Positions 1-8,911 of a stretch of 64,000 bases of DNA are shown here, one piece after another. The stretch's first letter is position 1; every line of letters starts with the position of its first letter. The notes under the pieces are model-generated. The model did not search any database, had not been told where the DNA came from, and was given only the letters and a program-made list of their open reading frames with translations. A program made the translations under genes and the position numbers. Origin of the DNA: Synergistaceae bacterium (lineage in GTDB: Bacteria; Synergistota; Synergistia; Synergistales; Aminobacteriaceae); NCBI GenBank assembly GCA_018436595.1, contig JAHDLC010000036.1:19096-83095 (forward strand), read 5' to 3'.

Positions 1-918
1 CTCATCGCCTTCGGCGTCATCGTGGTGACCGCCCTCTTCGGAGGCCTGTACTCGGTGGCGTACACCGACTTCCTGAGCTGCTGCATGATGATGGCCGGCC
101 TCTTCATCGGCGTGCCCATGGCGATCTCCATGGCCGGGGGCTGGAGCTGGGTGGCGGCGAACATCCCTCCGGGACATCTCGGATTCGGCTCCATTTCCTT
201 CCCCCAGCTTCTCGGTTTCTTCTTCCCGGTGTTCTTCTACGTCATGGGCGACCAGAACATGTACCAGCGCTTCTTCGCGGCGAAGGATGAAAAAACGGCC
301 ATGCAGAGCGGCATCGGCTGGATGCTGGGATGCACGGCCACCTACTTCTTCGTGGCCGCCGCCGCCATCGCCGCCCGGGCCCTCTATCCGAACATCAACG
401 CGGCCCAGTCCTTTGTCCACCTGGCGACCCACGGGATGCCCACCATCATCGGGGGGATCTGCGTAGCGGCCATTACGGCCTTCATCGTGACCACGGCGAA
501 CTCGTTCCTTCTTTCCGTGGGAGTGAACATGAGCTGGGACGTGTACGCCCGCTTCGTCAATCCGGAGGCACCCACGGAAAAGAAGCTCTTCGTCTCCAGA
601 GCCAGCGTTCTGGGCCTGGGCATACTGGCCTACGTGGTCATCCAGTACTACCCTGAACTCCTCATCCTCCAGCAGTACACCTATACCATGTACGGCGCCG
701 CCATTACTCCGGCCCTTCTCGCTGCGGTCATGTTCCCCGAGAGGATCACCCCCCTGGGAGGGGTCGTCTCCATCTTCACCGGCGGAGCCGTCACCATCGC
801 ATGGGAAACCGCGAAAACCGCGGGCTGGGCCGTGGCGAAAACCTATCCGCCGGTGCTTATTGCGGCTCCCCTTGCCATACTGGCGCTGATCATTTTCAGG
901 AAGAACGGGAAAAAGTAA
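1..918 (+). CDS. Sodium:solute symporter family permease, C-terminal part
   Basis: The reading frame is open from the first base of the window, so the gene is cut at its 5' end and only about 305 C-terminal residues are seen. The protein is a chain of hydrophobic segments with short loops. The order (SVAYTDFLSC, then a YVMGDQNMYQRFFAAKDEK loop, then several more membrane spans) fits the SSS family (TC 2.A.21), which couples Na+ entry to uptake of amino acids, pantothenate or other small organic solutes. It ends 19 bases before an amidohydrolase with a strong ribosome binding site, so the two probably form an operon that imports and hydrolyses one substrate. The substrate cannot be read from this fragment. 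Confidence 0.85.
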   Translation, partial: LIAFGVIVVTALFGGLYSVAYTDFLSCCMMMAGLFIGVPMAISMAGGWSWVAANIPPGHLGFGSISFPQLLGFFFPVFFYVMGDQNMYQRFFAAKDEKTAMQSGIGWMLGCTATYFFVAAAAIAARALYPNINAAQSFVHLATHGMPTIIGGICVAAITAFIVTTANSFLLSVGVNMSWDVYARFVNPEAPTEKKLFVSRASVLGLGILAYVVIQYYPELLILQQYTYTMYGAAITPALLAAVMFPERITPLGGVVSIFTGGAVTIAWETAKTAGWAVAKTYPPVLIAAPLAILALIIFRKNGKK

Positions 919-937
919 CCATAAGGAGGAGAAAGCA

Positions 938-2161
938 ATGAACCTCATTCTTTTTACCAACGCGACGCTTCTTGACTGTACGGGAAGCGACCCGGTTTTT
1001 CCTGCGTGGGTCGTTGCGGAGGACGGTGTCATTCGGGAAGTCGGGACTGGCTCCGCCCCGCACATCGCCGGAGCGGAAACGACGGACTGCGGGGGGAAAA
1101 CCCTGATGCCGGGCCTCATCGACGGGCATATGCACGCCTCGCTCTTCACCAACGACCTGGGGGAGCTTCACCGGAAAATCCTTCCCTCGACGGCGTGCTT
1201 CAGGGCGGCAAAAATTCTCGAGGATACGCTCATGCAGGGCTTCACCACCATCCGTGACGCCGGGGGCATCGATGCCGGCTTCCGGGAGGCCCAGAAGCAG
1301 GGGCTCATCACCGCCCCGAAAATGCAGGTATGCGGCCGGGCCATCTCCATGACCGGCGGCCATGCGGATCCGCGCCTTCCCACCGAGATAGCTCCTCCCG
1401 TCACCGTGGGAATGCTGGGCGTCATCGCCGACGGCGTGGACGAGGTGAGAAAGGCCGCCAGAGAACAGCTCCGTCTGGGGGCCGACTACATCAAGGTCAT
1501 GGCCGGAGGGGGCTGCGCCAGCGCCGCCGACGAGCCCGACACGGTCCAGTACTCTCCCGAGGAGCTGGCAGCCATTGTCTACGAGGCGAAGGCTGCGGGC
1601 AAAACGGTGCTCACCCACAACTACTCCACCCGGAGCATGAAGATGTGCGCCGAAGCGGGAGTCCACAGCATCGAGCACGGCAACTACCTCGACAGGGAGA
1701 CGGCCCGGATTCTCAGGGAACACGGATGCTGGCTGGTGCCCACCATGGCCACCTACGAGATCATGGCCTCAAGGGGCGAGGAATTCGGCATCCCGTCCTA
1801 TTTCCTGCGGAAGATGAAGGAAGTGCAGAAGCACTCGGAAAACGCCCTTGCCATCGCTTTCGAGGAGGGACTGAAGATCGGCTCGGGCTCCGACATGGTG
1901 GGCTCGGGGCAGCCCTTCAAGGCCCTTGAGATCGAGCTGAAGGCCAGGGTCATGGGCCCAATGAAGGCCATCCTCTGCACCACCCGGGACAACGCGGAAC
2001 TTATGGGACTGTCCGACCGGGTGGGAACCATCGAGGCGGGCAAATGCGCCGACTTCATTCTCGTGGACGGAGACCCCCTGAAGGACGTCAGGATTTTCCA
2101 GAACAGGGAGAAGATCCTGGCTATCGTCCAGGACGGCAAATTCATCAAGAAAACGCTCTGA
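938..2161 (+). CDS. Metal-dependent amidohydrolase (imidazolonepropionase/prolidase-like)
   Basis: A 407-residue cytoplasmic hydrolase of the amidohydrolase superfamily. Visible metal-site elements are the first-strand DGHMH motif (about residue 63), a candidate carboxylated lysine in ADYIKVMAGGG, histidines in LTHNYS and SIEHGNYL, and the late aspartate in GSGSDMVG. The closest remembered relatives are Xaa-Pro dipeptidase-like and imidazolonepropionase-like members that cut cyclic or peptide amide bonds; the substrate is not decided by these motifs. ATG 938 follows an aaggagga ribosome binding site. It sits directly behind the symporter and is closed by a terminator, so the pair looks like a two-gene import-and-hydrolysis unit. 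Confidence 0.85.
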   Translation: MNLILFTNATLLDCTGSDPVFPAWVVAEDGVIREVGTGSAPHIAGAETTDCGGKTLMPGLIDGHMHASLFTNDLGELHRKILPSTACFRAAKILEDTLMQGFTTIRDAGGIDAGFREAQKQGLITAPKMQVCGRAISMTGGHADPRLPTEIAPPVTVGMLGVIADGVDEVRKAAREQLRLGADYIKVMAGGGCASAADEPDTVQYSPEELAAIVYEAKAAGKTVLTHNYSTRSMKMCAEAGVHSIEHGNYLDRETARILREHGCWLVPTMATYEIMASRGEEFGIPSYFLRKMKEVQKHSENALAIAFEEGLKIGSGSDMVGSGQPFKALEIELKARVMGPMKAILCTTRDNAELMGLSDRVGTIEAGKCADFILVDGDPLKDVRIFQNREKILAIVQDGKFIKKTL

Positions 2162-2182
2162 GGGCTGTTAGAAAGCGCTTCC

Positions 2183-2213
2183 GGGGGCGGCAGGATCCGC
2201 CCCCTCTTTTTTT
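2183..2213 (+). terminator. Rho-independent terminator after the amidohydrolase
   Basis: GGGGGCGG (2183-2190) pairs perfectly with CCGCCCCC (2197-2204) around a six-base loop, followed by a T-rich tract. It lies 22 bases after the amidohydrolase stop. Confidence 0.85.
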
Positions 2214-2252
2214 GCCGCAGTCCCGGGCAGAAAGACTGTCTCCCCGGCTTCC

Positions 2253-2427
2253 GCCGCCCAAATCCGAAGCTTTTGCTAGCAGAGGGAGTGTCGCTGGGCA
2301 CAGCGCCCGGACCGAGAAACCGACAAGGATGTCGGTTTCAGGTGCAGTTGTCAAGGACGACAATCTGCACCGGCGGCCCAAGCGAGCACCGGTGACGCTC
2401 CCCGCTGCCTGCGGATTTGGGCGCCGC
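2253..2427. repeat. Palindromic intergenic element with inner hairpins
   Basis: The left end (gccgcccaaatccg, 2253-2266) and the right end (cggatttgggcgccgc, 2412-2427) are imperfect inverted repeats. The similarity continues inward for about 40 bases on each side. Inside lie two more hairpins: GAAACCGACA/TGTCGGTTTC, and a GGTGCAG/CTGCACC stem extended by TTGTC/GACAA. A related shorter copy of the right arm lies at 49654-49706. No transposase is present, so this resembles a REP-like or MITE-like element. It fills most of the gap between the amidohydrolase terminator and the next promoter. Confidence 0.6.
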
Positions 2428-2477
2428 AAATGCACTTGATTTTCTCTCTGCTTTGCTAAAAATGTGAAGTTTTCCCG

Positions 2478-2506
2478 TTGACAGGGGGCCTTTCGGGGCG
2501 TATCAT
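2478..2506 (+). promoter_or_regulatory. Sigma70-type promoter of the aspartate-family operon
   Basis: TTGACA (2478-2483) and TATCAT (2501-2506) are separated by 17 bases. The expected start, near 2513, gives a leader of about 200 bases before the kinase gene, containing a short ORF and a terminator. Confidence 0.8.
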
Positions 2507-2545
2507 CCTTGTCAATTTCAGCCTGACCGGAAAGGAGACGCCGCC

Positions 2546-2635
2546 GTGAGCATGAAACCAGCAGTTCCCCATCATCCCGCAGCCTGTGCCATGACGATGA
2601 CTAGCGGCGACCCTCCTGGAGAGGTCGGCGCCTGA
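2546..2635 (+). CDS. Putative leader peptide of the aspartate kinase operon
   Basis: A 29-codon ORF with start GTG 2546, placed eight bases after an aaggag ribosome binding site, within the leader of the aspartate kinase mRNA. Near its middle it reads Met-Thr-Met-Thr-Ser (codons 2591-2605), and both Met and Thr are end products of the pathway encoded downstream. A short hairpin (about 2608-2628) follows these codons and a strong terminator lies 22 bases after the stop. This is the arrangement of classical ribosome-mediated attenuation, as with thrL of enteric bacteria. The run of regulatory codons is shorter than in thrL, so the sensed amino acid is an inference. ATG 2552 is an alternative in-frame start. 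Confidence 0.6.
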   Translation: MSMKPAVPHHPAACAMTMTSGDPPGEVGA

Positions 2636-2657
2636 TCCGTTGTGCACCGACAGCTTC

Positions 2658-2697
2658 AGCCGGGGGTCTTCGTACAGAAGGCCCCCGGCTTTTTTTA
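2658..2697 (+). terminator. Attenuator terminator before aspartate kinase
   Basis: AGCCGGGGG (2658-2666) pairs with CCCCCGGCT (2682-2690), and the stem extends inward through tctt/aag. Seven T residues follow. It lies between the promoter and the kinase start codon, so read-through must be controlled for the operon to be expressed. Confidence 0.85.
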
Positions 2698-2719
2698 TTC
2701 TGCGAAAGGGGGAAAGCCC

Positions 2720-3919
2720 GTGTGGAACAAGGGAGAAGGCGTAGTGCTCAAGTTCGGGGGAACGTCGGTGGCGAACCCTGAAAGGATCAGGGCCGGGGCA
2801 GGCCGGATCGCCGGTTTTTTCCGCTCGGGTCTCAGGGTGGCCGTGGTGGTGTCCGCCATGGGAAGCACCACCAACAGCCTGATCGCCCTCTCGGGTGAAA
2901 CCTCGGGCGGGACGCCGGACAGAAGGGAGCTGGACCAGCTTCTTGCCACGGGGGAGCAGCAGTCGGCGGCCCTTATGGCCATGGAGCTCGGAAGGCAGGG
3001 ATGCCCTGCGGTTTCCTTCACCGGCGCCCAGGCGGGATTTCTCGCCGGGGGTCCCTGGGGGGAGGGGCGCATCCTGTCCGTCAACCCGGTCCGGGTGGAA
3101 GAAGCCTGCGCCTCCGGGCGGGTTGCCGTGGTGACGGGGTTCCAGGCTGCTACAGCCTCTGGTGACACCATCACCCTGGGGCGGGGCGGGTCGGACCTTT
3201 CGGCCATCGCCCTGGCGGGAGCCCTGGGAGCGGATTCATGCCGCATTTTCACCGACGTGGACGGGGTATTCTCGGCGGATCCCAGGAAGGTCCCCGGGGC
3301 GTTGAGGATCGGGCGGATCTCCTGGGAGGAATGCCTCGAAATGACTTTCCTCGGGGCGAAGGTGATGCAGTCCCGGAGCATCGAGATGGCGGAACGGCTG
3401 GAGCTGCCCCTGTGGGTGGGCTCCGGCGAAGGGGAGGGAACGTGGATCATGGGAAGAACGGTGGATGAGGCATTTCGGGCGTGTGCTGTGGTGTCGGACG
3501 AAAATATCGCCCTTCTTTCAGCGGAGGGATGCGGGAACGGAGGCTGTGACGTGGCGGAGGAGTTTTTCCTGCGGGGCATCCATATTCTGGCCGCCGCGGA
3601 ACGGGGGTGTCCCTTGTTTTATATCCGCCGGGAGCGGCTGGAGGAAGCGGCGGAGATATGCCGCAGGATGTCGGGGAAATCTCCATCGGTGAACCCCGGT
3701 GCGGCGAGGGTCTCCGTGGTGGGGCCCGGGGCGGGAAACCACCCCGAGATCGGCAGGGCCATGCTGAAGGTCCTCGGCCGACTCGGCGCTCCGGCGCACC
3801 TTCTGACCTCTTCGGGGCTCTCCGTAAGCTGCTTTGTGGATGAAAAGGACGCGCAGCCCGCGCTCCGCGCCCTGCACGAAGAATTCATCGAAAAGAAAGG
3901 GGAATTTCAATGCGCGTAG
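2720..3919 (+). CDS. lysC: Aspartate kinase
   Basis: Phosphorylates L-aspartate, the first step to lysine, threonine, methionine and isoleucine. The N-terminal kinase domain shows KFGGTSV (near residue 11) and the GRGGSDLSA and FTDVDGVFSADPR signatures; the C-terminal 130 or so residues form the ACT-type regulatory region. At 399 residues it is a normal monofunctional aspartokinase. GTG 2720 is chosen over the upstream in-frame GTG 2642 because 2642 lies before the attenuator hairpin, while 2720 follows a purine-rich aaaggggga site and puts KFGGTSV at the usual distance. It overlaps homoserine dehydrogenase by ten bases. The attenuator and the ACT region suggest control of both transcription and activity. 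Confidence 0.93.
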   Translation: MWNKGEGVVLKFGGTSVANPERIRAGAGRIAGFFRSGLRVAVVVSAMGSTTNSLIALSGETSGGTPDRRELDQLLATGEQQSAALMAMELGRQGCPAVSFTGAQAGFLAGGPWGEGRILSVNPVRVEEACASGRVAVVTGFQAATASGDTITLGRGGSDLSAIALAGALGADSCRIFTDVDGVFSADPRKVPGALRIGRISWEECLEMTFLGAKVMQSRSIEMAERLELPLWVGSGEGEGTWIMGRTVDEAFRACAVVSDENIALLSAEGCGNGGCDVAEEFFLRGIHILAAAERGCPLFYIRRERLEEAAEICRRMSGKSPSVNPGAARVSVVGPGAGNHPEIGRAMLKVLGRLGAPAHLLTSSGLSVSCFVDEKDAQPALRALHEEFIEKKGEFQCA

Positions 3920-4977
3920 AAAAAGAATGGGGGCTGTGCTTCGTGGGGTTCGGCAACGTGGGTCAGGGGCTGGCCCGGCTGCTGGTGAAAAAGGAACAGG
4001 AGCTCGCTTCCAGGTGGGGCTTTTCATGCCGAACGCTGGCCGTAGTGGGAAAGACAAAGGGCGCCCTGGTCCGCCCCGAAGGGATCGGCCTGGCGGATCT
4101 TCTGCTCAGGGTCGGCCGGGGGGAGCCCCTGGGCTCGGACTCCGTTTCTCCGGTGGAGGCGGCGCTGCTTCCGGGAGTGGACATGGTGATCGACGTGACC
4201 CCCACCAACCTGAAGGACGGCGAGCCGGGCCTGTCGCTCACCCGGGCCGCTCTCGAAGCGGGACGGCACGTGGTAACATCCGACAAGGGCCCCGTCTCCC
4301 TGGCCTTCCCGGAGCTGAAAAAACTGGCGGAAGCACGGGGCTGCAGCTACCGGTTCGAGGGTTCGGTGATGAGCGGGACCCCCTCCCTCAACCTGGCCCT
4401 TGAATCCCTGGCGGGCTGCGATATCCTGGAGGCCAAGGGCATAATGAACGGCACCACCAATTACATCCTCACCCGCATGGAGGACGGGCTCGAATACGGC
4501 GAAGCCCTCCGGGAAGCCATGGAACGGGGGTATGCGGAGGCGGATCCGTCCGGGGACGTGGACGGCTGGGACGCGGCCGTGAAGGCCCAGATCCTTGCCG
4601 GAGTGGTGCTCGGCTCTTCCCTTTCCCTTTCATCGGTGAACCGCCGGGGGATCTCAGGGATCACGAAGAAGGACGTGGAGGACGCCCTGGCCCGGGGATA
4701 CCGGATCAAGCTGGTGGCGAAGGCCTCCCGTGCAGGGGGGACCGTCCGTGCGACGGTGGCTCCGGAGGAGGTTCCCCTGTCCCACCCGCTGGCCGGCGTT
4801 TCGGGGGCGACGAATGCCCTCACCTTCACCACCGACACCCTCGGCGACGTGACCATCATCGGCCCGGGAGCGGGAAGGGAGGAGACCGGGCAGGCTCTCC
4901 TGTCGGACATGCTCGCCATCGCCGCAGGCATGCGAAATACGAAGAGAAACCTAATAAAACAAAGCGTTTTCCATTGA
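3910..4977 (+). CDS. hom: Homoserine dehydrogenase
   Basis: Reduces aspartate semialdehyde to homoserine, the branch step to threonine and methionine. The N-terminal nucleotide-binding fold shows FVGFGNVGQGLA. The catalytic region shows TSDKGP, GSVMSGTPSLNL, GIMNGTTNYILTRMEDG and the family signature GYAEADPSGDVDGWDAAVK. At 355 residues it lacks the C-terminal ACT domain of longer homologues. It overlaps the kinase gene, so translation is likely coupled. Its start is ATG 3910, preceded by an aaaggg sequence inside the kinase gene. Confidence 0.94.
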   Translation: MRVEKEWGLCFVGFGNVGQGLARLLVKKEQELASRWGFSCRTLAVVGKTKGALVRPEGIGLADLLLRVGRGEPLGSDSVSPVEAALLPGVDMVIDVTPTNLKDGEPGLSLTRAALEAGRHVVTSDKGPVSLAFPELKKLAEARGCSYRFEGSVMSGTPSLNLALESLAGCDILEAKGIMNGTTNYILTRMEDGLEYGEALREAMERGYAEADPSGDVDGWDAAVKAQILAGVVLGSSLSLSSVNRRGISGITKKDVEDALARGYRIKLVAKASRAGGTVRATVAPEEVPLSHPLAGVSGATNALTFTTDTLGDVTIIGPGAGREETGQALLSDMLAIAAGMRNTKRNLIKQSVFH

Positions 4978-5001
4978 CTTATTTTTTATTTTAAGTAAAA
5001 T
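4974..5001 (+). promoter_or_regulatory. Promoter of the lrp-lysE pair, possibly giving a leaderless mRNA
   Basis: TTGACT (4974-4979) and TAAAAT (4996-5001), 16-base spacer, in an A+T-rich island overlapping the hom stop codon. The ATG of the next gene is only eight bases after the -10 box, so the transcript would begin at or next to the start codon. Confidence 0.7.
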
Positions 5002-5009
5002 GGCCAATT

Positions 5010-5489
5010 ATGGCTTATAAAAATAACACTCTCGACGAAACGGATCTCCGGCTGCTGAACATCCTCTGGAACAGCGGCCGGGCAACCCTGGCGGAGATGG
5101 GGAAGGACTGCGGCCTGTCAGCCCCCGGAGTGGCGGACAGGCTCCGCAGGCTGGAGCGGAACGGGGTCATCCTGGGCTATGCCCCCCGGATCGGCCTCGC
5201 CGCCGCCGGATTCGGGCTGACGGCCTTCGTGGAAGTCACCCTCGGACATCCTTCTTCCCGGGAGGCGTTCCTGGACCTGGCGGCGTCCCTTCCTGAAATT
5301 CGGGAATGCCACCACGTAACGGGCAGCTCCGATTACCTGCTGAAGGTCGCCTGTTCAGGCACCGCTCACCTGGAGGAGCTGATCTCCGAAAGGCTGAAGG
5401 GATGCCCCGGGGTGACGGCCACCAGGACATCCGTGGTCCTGTCCACTCCCAGGGACCGCCCCGAATCTCCCCTTCCTGACCTGCCATGA
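5010..5489 (+). CDS. Lrp/AsnC-family transcriptional regulator
   Basis: A 159-residue regulator. The N-terminal winged helix-turn-helix (about residues 8-62) begins LDETDLRLLNILWNSGR, and the C-terminal RAM/ACT-like ligand domain (about 68-145) carries the typical HVTGSSDYLLKV motif. Members bind amino acids and act as local or global regulators. It overlaps a LysE-type exporter by four bases, a common pairing in which the regulator senses an amino acid and switches on its export. No ribosome binding site precedes ATG 5010, which fits a leaderless message. The proline-rich tail (about the last 12 residues) is not part of the domain. Confidence 0.9.
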   Translation: MAYKNNTLDETDLRLLNILWNSGRATLAEMGKDCGLSAPGVADRLRRLERNGVILGYAPRIGLAAAGFGLTAFVEVTLGHPSSREAFLDLAASLPEIRECHHVTGSSDYLLKVACSGTAHLEELISERLKGCPGVTATRTSVVLSTPRDRPESPLPDLP

Positions 5490-6094
5490 CTGTTCCGGGC
5501 GAGGTCCTGCTGTTCTTCCGGGGAGCGATACTGGGTTTTTCCATCGCGGCTCCCGTAGGCCCCATCGGCATCCTGTGCATCCGGCGCACCCTCGATGGAG
5601 GATTCCGCTCCGGCTTTCTCTCGGGTCTGGGCGCGGCGACCGCAGACGGTCTTTACGGTCTGGCAGCGGCTCTCGGGCTGGCCGCCCTGTCGTCCTTTCT
5701 CCTGGAATGGAACGGGCCTCTCCGGACCGGAGGGGGGCTCTTCCTGCTCTATCTCGGCCTTCGGGCTCTCCTCGACCGCTCCGCTCCCCCCGCGGAAGGA
5801 CAGCCTGCCCGGACTGCCCCGGGGACGACAGACTATTTTTCCACCCTTTTCCTCACCCTCACAAACCCCATGACCATCCTGAGCTTCTCTGCCATCTTCA
5901 CGGGCCTCGGGCCCATACTGTCCCCCTGGACGCTCGTGGCCGGGGTGTTCTCCGGCTCGGCCGCATGGTGGCTCATCCTCTGCGGAACCGCGGACCGTCT
6001 GGGGACCATGATCTCTCCGGCAGCCCTGCTATGGATCCGCAGGGGATCCGGCATTCTTCTCGCTTCCTTCGGCCTGTCCGTTCTCCTTTTCTGA
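5486..6094 (+). CDS. LysE/RhtB-family amino-acid exporter
   Basis: A 202-residue membrane protein with about six hydrophobic segments. The start, FFRGAILGFSIAAPVGPIG, has the conserved proline-glycine-rich first span of the LysE superfamily, and LTLTNPMTILSF matches the conserved N-P motif of a later span. Family members pump lysine, threonine or homoserine out of the cell. The start overlaps the stop of the Lrp-type regulator (ATGA), so the pair is co-translated. Position after aspartate kinase and homoserine dehydrogenase suggests a role in relieving excess aspartate-family amino acids; that is inference. Confidence 0.9.
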   Translation: MTVPGEVLLFFRGAILGFSIAAPVGPIGILCIRRTLDGGFRSGFLSGLGAATADGLYGLAAALGLAALSSFLLEWNGPLRTGGGLFLLYLGLRALLDRSAPPAEGQPARTAPGTTDYFSTLFLTLTNPMTILSFSAIFTGLGPILSPWTLVAGVFSGSAAWWLILCGTADRLGTMISPAALLWIRRGSGILLASFGLSVLLF

Positions 6095-6189
6095 TACACC
6101 CCGGGTGATCCGGAAAGGGTTTTTTGCATTTTCCTCTTTTTTCCAGTGAACAAAATGGACGAAAGTCTTTCCCTCACTCTTTTTCAAGG

Positions 6190-6195
6190 TATACT
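6190..6195 (+). promoter_or_regulatory. Candidate -10 box for the GGDEF-EAL gene
   Basis: TATACT at 6190-6195 in an A+T-rich stretch 40 bases before the start codon. No good -35 box is seen, so the call is weak. Confidence 0.35.
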
Positions 6196-6235
6196 ACTTT
6201 TAAATTGGCGATAAATTTACTTTTGAGAGGCCGCC

Positions 6236-8911
6236 ATGTCCTTGCGGAAAAAGGTGTTTCTGTACATCCTGGTCACCATTCTGTTCCTGATCCTGCTGAT
6301 GAGCCTCACCTCCAACTTTCTGGCCATGAAGGCTTTTGAAGGCGTGGAGCGGCGGTTTTTCGAGCAGGATATGGCCCGCGTGCGCAGCAGGCTGGCCGAA
6401 GAGCTCCACATCGTCGGCAGATATGCCTTCGACTGGGGGGCCTGGGACAGCATGTACTTGTTCATGGAGAGAAAGGAACCCTCCCGCTTCCAGGAAATGC
6501 TCGACCCCATAAGCCTCCGGGCTCTCGGTCTCGACATCCTCGCCGTGGTCGATACGGACCTCTCGCCGGTCGTGGCCTACTCCGTCACCGAGACGGGGGG
6601 AGAGAAAAAGCTTTCCCCGGAAACCATCGCCGGTTTGAAGGCCCTGGCGCCGGATCTTCTGAAAGCCGCTTCGGACGGCTACCTCAGGGACATCCTCTTG
6701 CTCGGGGATGATCTGTACCTGGCGGGAGTCAGCCCCATCCTCCTCACAAACCACATGGGCCCTTCCAGGGGCTTTCTTCTCACCGGGTCGGCCCTGAAGA
6801 AAAAAATACCCGAGATCGCGGCGAGCCTGGGAACCCGTTTTTCAGTCGTTCCGGCTCCCGGGGCCGCCCCCGCAGAGGGAAGTGTCGAGATAACGACCGA
6901 TTCTTCAGGCATGGCGACGGTGCGGCAGCGCTGGCAGAAATTCCTGGACCAGGCGCCTCCCCTGGAAATACGGCTCACCGAACCGAGGGAAATCTACACC
7001 GAGGGACGGCGGGCGATTTTTCACTCCTACCTCTGGATTTTCCTGAGCGGGGGCGGCATCCTCTTGGTGGTCATGGTCCTGATGGATTCCCTCGTGCTGC
7101 GCCGGCTGGACAGCCTTCGCTCCGTTTCCGACAGGATCGTCAGCGGCGGAGGCATCGGTATCCGGGTGCCCGTCTCGGGAGACGACGAAATCTCGGTCCT
7201 GTCGTCCTCCTTCAATACCCTCCTCGATACCCTTGAAAACCTCGTGGCCGAGATTCCCGACCCCCTGTTCATCTGCGATCCCGACGGCCGGATTCTCACG
7301 GCCAACAGGGAGGCCCACCGCGTCCTTGCCCTCGGTAATCCCGGAGAACTCTCAGGCAGGGATGTCTCTTCCATCCTGAAGCCTGCGGAGAACCCGAAAG
7401 AAACGGGGGAGGATTCCAGGACCGGCGTTATATTCAGCAGCGCCGACATGTTCGAGGCAACCTTCGAACGACGGGACGGCACATGCCTTCCGGTGGAGAT
7501 CAGGAGGCAGGAGATCCGGTACGGAAAACGGACTCTCGTCCTCCTCCTCGCCCGGGACCTCACCGAGAGAAAGGGCTTTGAACAGCGCCTCGCCAGGAAG
7601 GCCTATTTCGACGACCTTACCGGTCTCCCGAACCGCTCCGCCTTCATCGAGGACCTGAACAGGGCCCTGAAGGAGCGGAACGGTTTCGGTGAGGTTCTCT
7701 GCGCCGCCACACTCAACCTCGACCGGTTCAAGCTCGTCAACGAGCAGGTGGGGAACGTGAACGGCGACAGAATCCTCCTGCTCATCGGCCGGAGGATCGA
7801 GGAGACCATCGGGGAGGATGCGCGGCTCTACCGAACGGGCGGCGATGAATTTTCCATCCTGACTCCCATGCCCGCCCCTCCGCGGCTCAGGGAGAAGGCC
7901 GAAAACCTCATGGAGAACATCCACAAGGCCGTGGGGGTTCCCTGCCCCGTGGGGAGCGACACCATCTTTCCCAGCGTGAGCATCGGCGTCGTTCCGGACA
8001 TTTTCCGGTGCGCCTCGCCTTCAGACGTGGTCAACCGGGCCCACCAGGCCCTGAAGGAGGCCAAGAAGGCCGGCCTTGGCTTCACTTCCTTCCATTACGG
8101 CGACAATGACGGCTCCGTTCCCGAGACGGTGAACATCCTGCGCCTGAGCGCCGAAATGAACGCCGGACTGGAGAAGGGAGAGTTCATCCCCTTCTACCAG
8201 CCTATTTACTCAACCTCCGACGGCTCCATCACCGGATTTGAAACCCTTGCCCGGTGGATGCACCCTTCCAGGGGACTCCTCCCCCCGTCGGAATTCATTC
8301 CCATGGCGGAGCACACCGGTTTTGTGGGAAAGATCGACCTCCACATGATGGAACACGCCCTGGGAGCCTCCGAGGCGATGCGGGGACGAAATCCCTCCGC
8401 TCCGCCCTTCTTCTCGTCCAACGGGTCGCCCCTTTTCTTCCGGATGCCCTACACGGAGGAGATCCTGGAGACCTTCCTGAACAGGACGGGGGCGGATCCG
8501 ACCCTCTTCACCCTGGAAGTCACCGAGAGCCTGCTGATCGAAAACCTCGGGGAGGTGTCAAGAAAACTCAACAGGCTGAAAGAAATCGGAATCAGCATCG
8601 CCCTCGACGATTTCGGCACCGGCTATTCGTCCCTCCAGTACATCAACCAGCTTCCCTTCGACTACGTGAAGCTGGATAAATCCTTCGTCGCCAGGCTTTT
8701 CGACTCCGAGAAGGACATGCGCCTGCTCCGGACGATCATCAACATGGCCGGGGAACTCCGGCTGGAGGTCATCGCCGAGGGAGTGGAAACGCAGGAGCAG
8801 CTTGAATGGCTCACCAGGGCGGGGTGCGGGAAAGTTCAGGGATACCTCTTCTCGAAGCCCGTTCCCTGGGAGGACGTGAAAAGAATGATGGGAGGCGAAG
8901 AAAGACAGTGA
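6236..8911 (+). CDS. CHASE4-HAMP-PAS-GGDEF-EAL cyclic-di-GMP enzyme
   Basis: An 891-residue membrane-bound signalling protein. An N-terminal transmembrane helix (about 5-28) precedes a periplasmic CHASE4-like sensor (about 35-250; contains [13 protein letters not shown]). A second helix (about 265-285) leads to HAMP (about 285-337), PAS (about 338-445), a diguanylate cyclase domain with an intact GGDEF motif in [11 protein letters not shown], and an EAL phosphodiesterase domain (about 645-885). The EAL core reads ETLARW with DDFGTGYSS and EGVET present, so the catalytic glutamates look conserved. No RxxD product-inhibition site precedes GGDEF. Both activities could therefore be functional. 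It is followed, with a GTGA overlap, by a secreted nucleotidase gene. Confidence 0.92.
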   Translation: MSLRKKVFLYILVTILFLILLMSLTSNFLAMKAFEGVERRFFEQDMARVRSRLAEELHIVGRYAFDWGAWDSMYLFMERKEPSRFQEMLDPISLRALGLDILAVVDTDLSPVVAYSVTETGGEKKLSPETIAGLKALAPDLLKAASDGYLRDILLLGDDLYLAGVSPILLTNHMGPSRGFLLTGSALKKKIPEIAASLGTRFSVVPAPGAAPAEGSVEITTDSSGMATVRQRWQKFLDQAPPLEIRLTEPREIYTEGRRAIFHSYLWIFLSGGGILLVVMVLMDSLVLRRLDSLRSVSDRIVSGGGIGIRVPVSGDDEISVLSSSFNTLLDTLENLVAEIPDPLFICDPDGRILTANREAHRVLALGNPGELSGRDVSSILKPAENPKETGEDSRTGVIFSSADMFEATFERRDGTCLPVEIRRQEIRYGKRTLVLLLARDLTERKGFEQRLARKAYFDDLTGLPNRSAFIEDLNRALKERNGFGEVLCAATLNLDRFKLVNEQVGNVNGDRILLLIGRRIEETIGEDARLYRTGGDEFSILTPMPAPPRLREKAENLMENIHKAVGVPCPVGSDTIFPSVSIGVVPDIFRCASPSDVVNRAHQALKEAKKAGLGFTSFHYGDNDGSVPETVNILRLSAEMNAGLEKGEFIPFYQPIYSTSDGSITGFETLARWMHPSRGLLPPSEFIPMAEHTGFVGKIDLHMMEHALGASEAMRGRNPSAPPFFSSNGSPLFFRMPYTEEILETFLNRTGADPTLFTLEVTESLLIENLGEVSRKLNRLKEIGISIALDDFGTGYSSLQYINQLPFDYVKLDKSFVARLFDSEKDMRLLRTIINMAGELRLEVIAEGVETQEQLEWLTRAGCGKVQGYLFSKPVPWEDVKRMMGGEERQ

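Noticed and set aside
2642..2719. Upstream extension of the aspartate kinase frame to GTG 2642
   Set aside because: It would include the terminator hairpin and adds residues not found in aspartokinases; GTG 2720 has a ribosome binding site and gives the usual start.
6095..6130. Terminator after the LysE-type gene
   Set aside because: A T run is present (6119-6125), but only a four-base stem can be formed before it.
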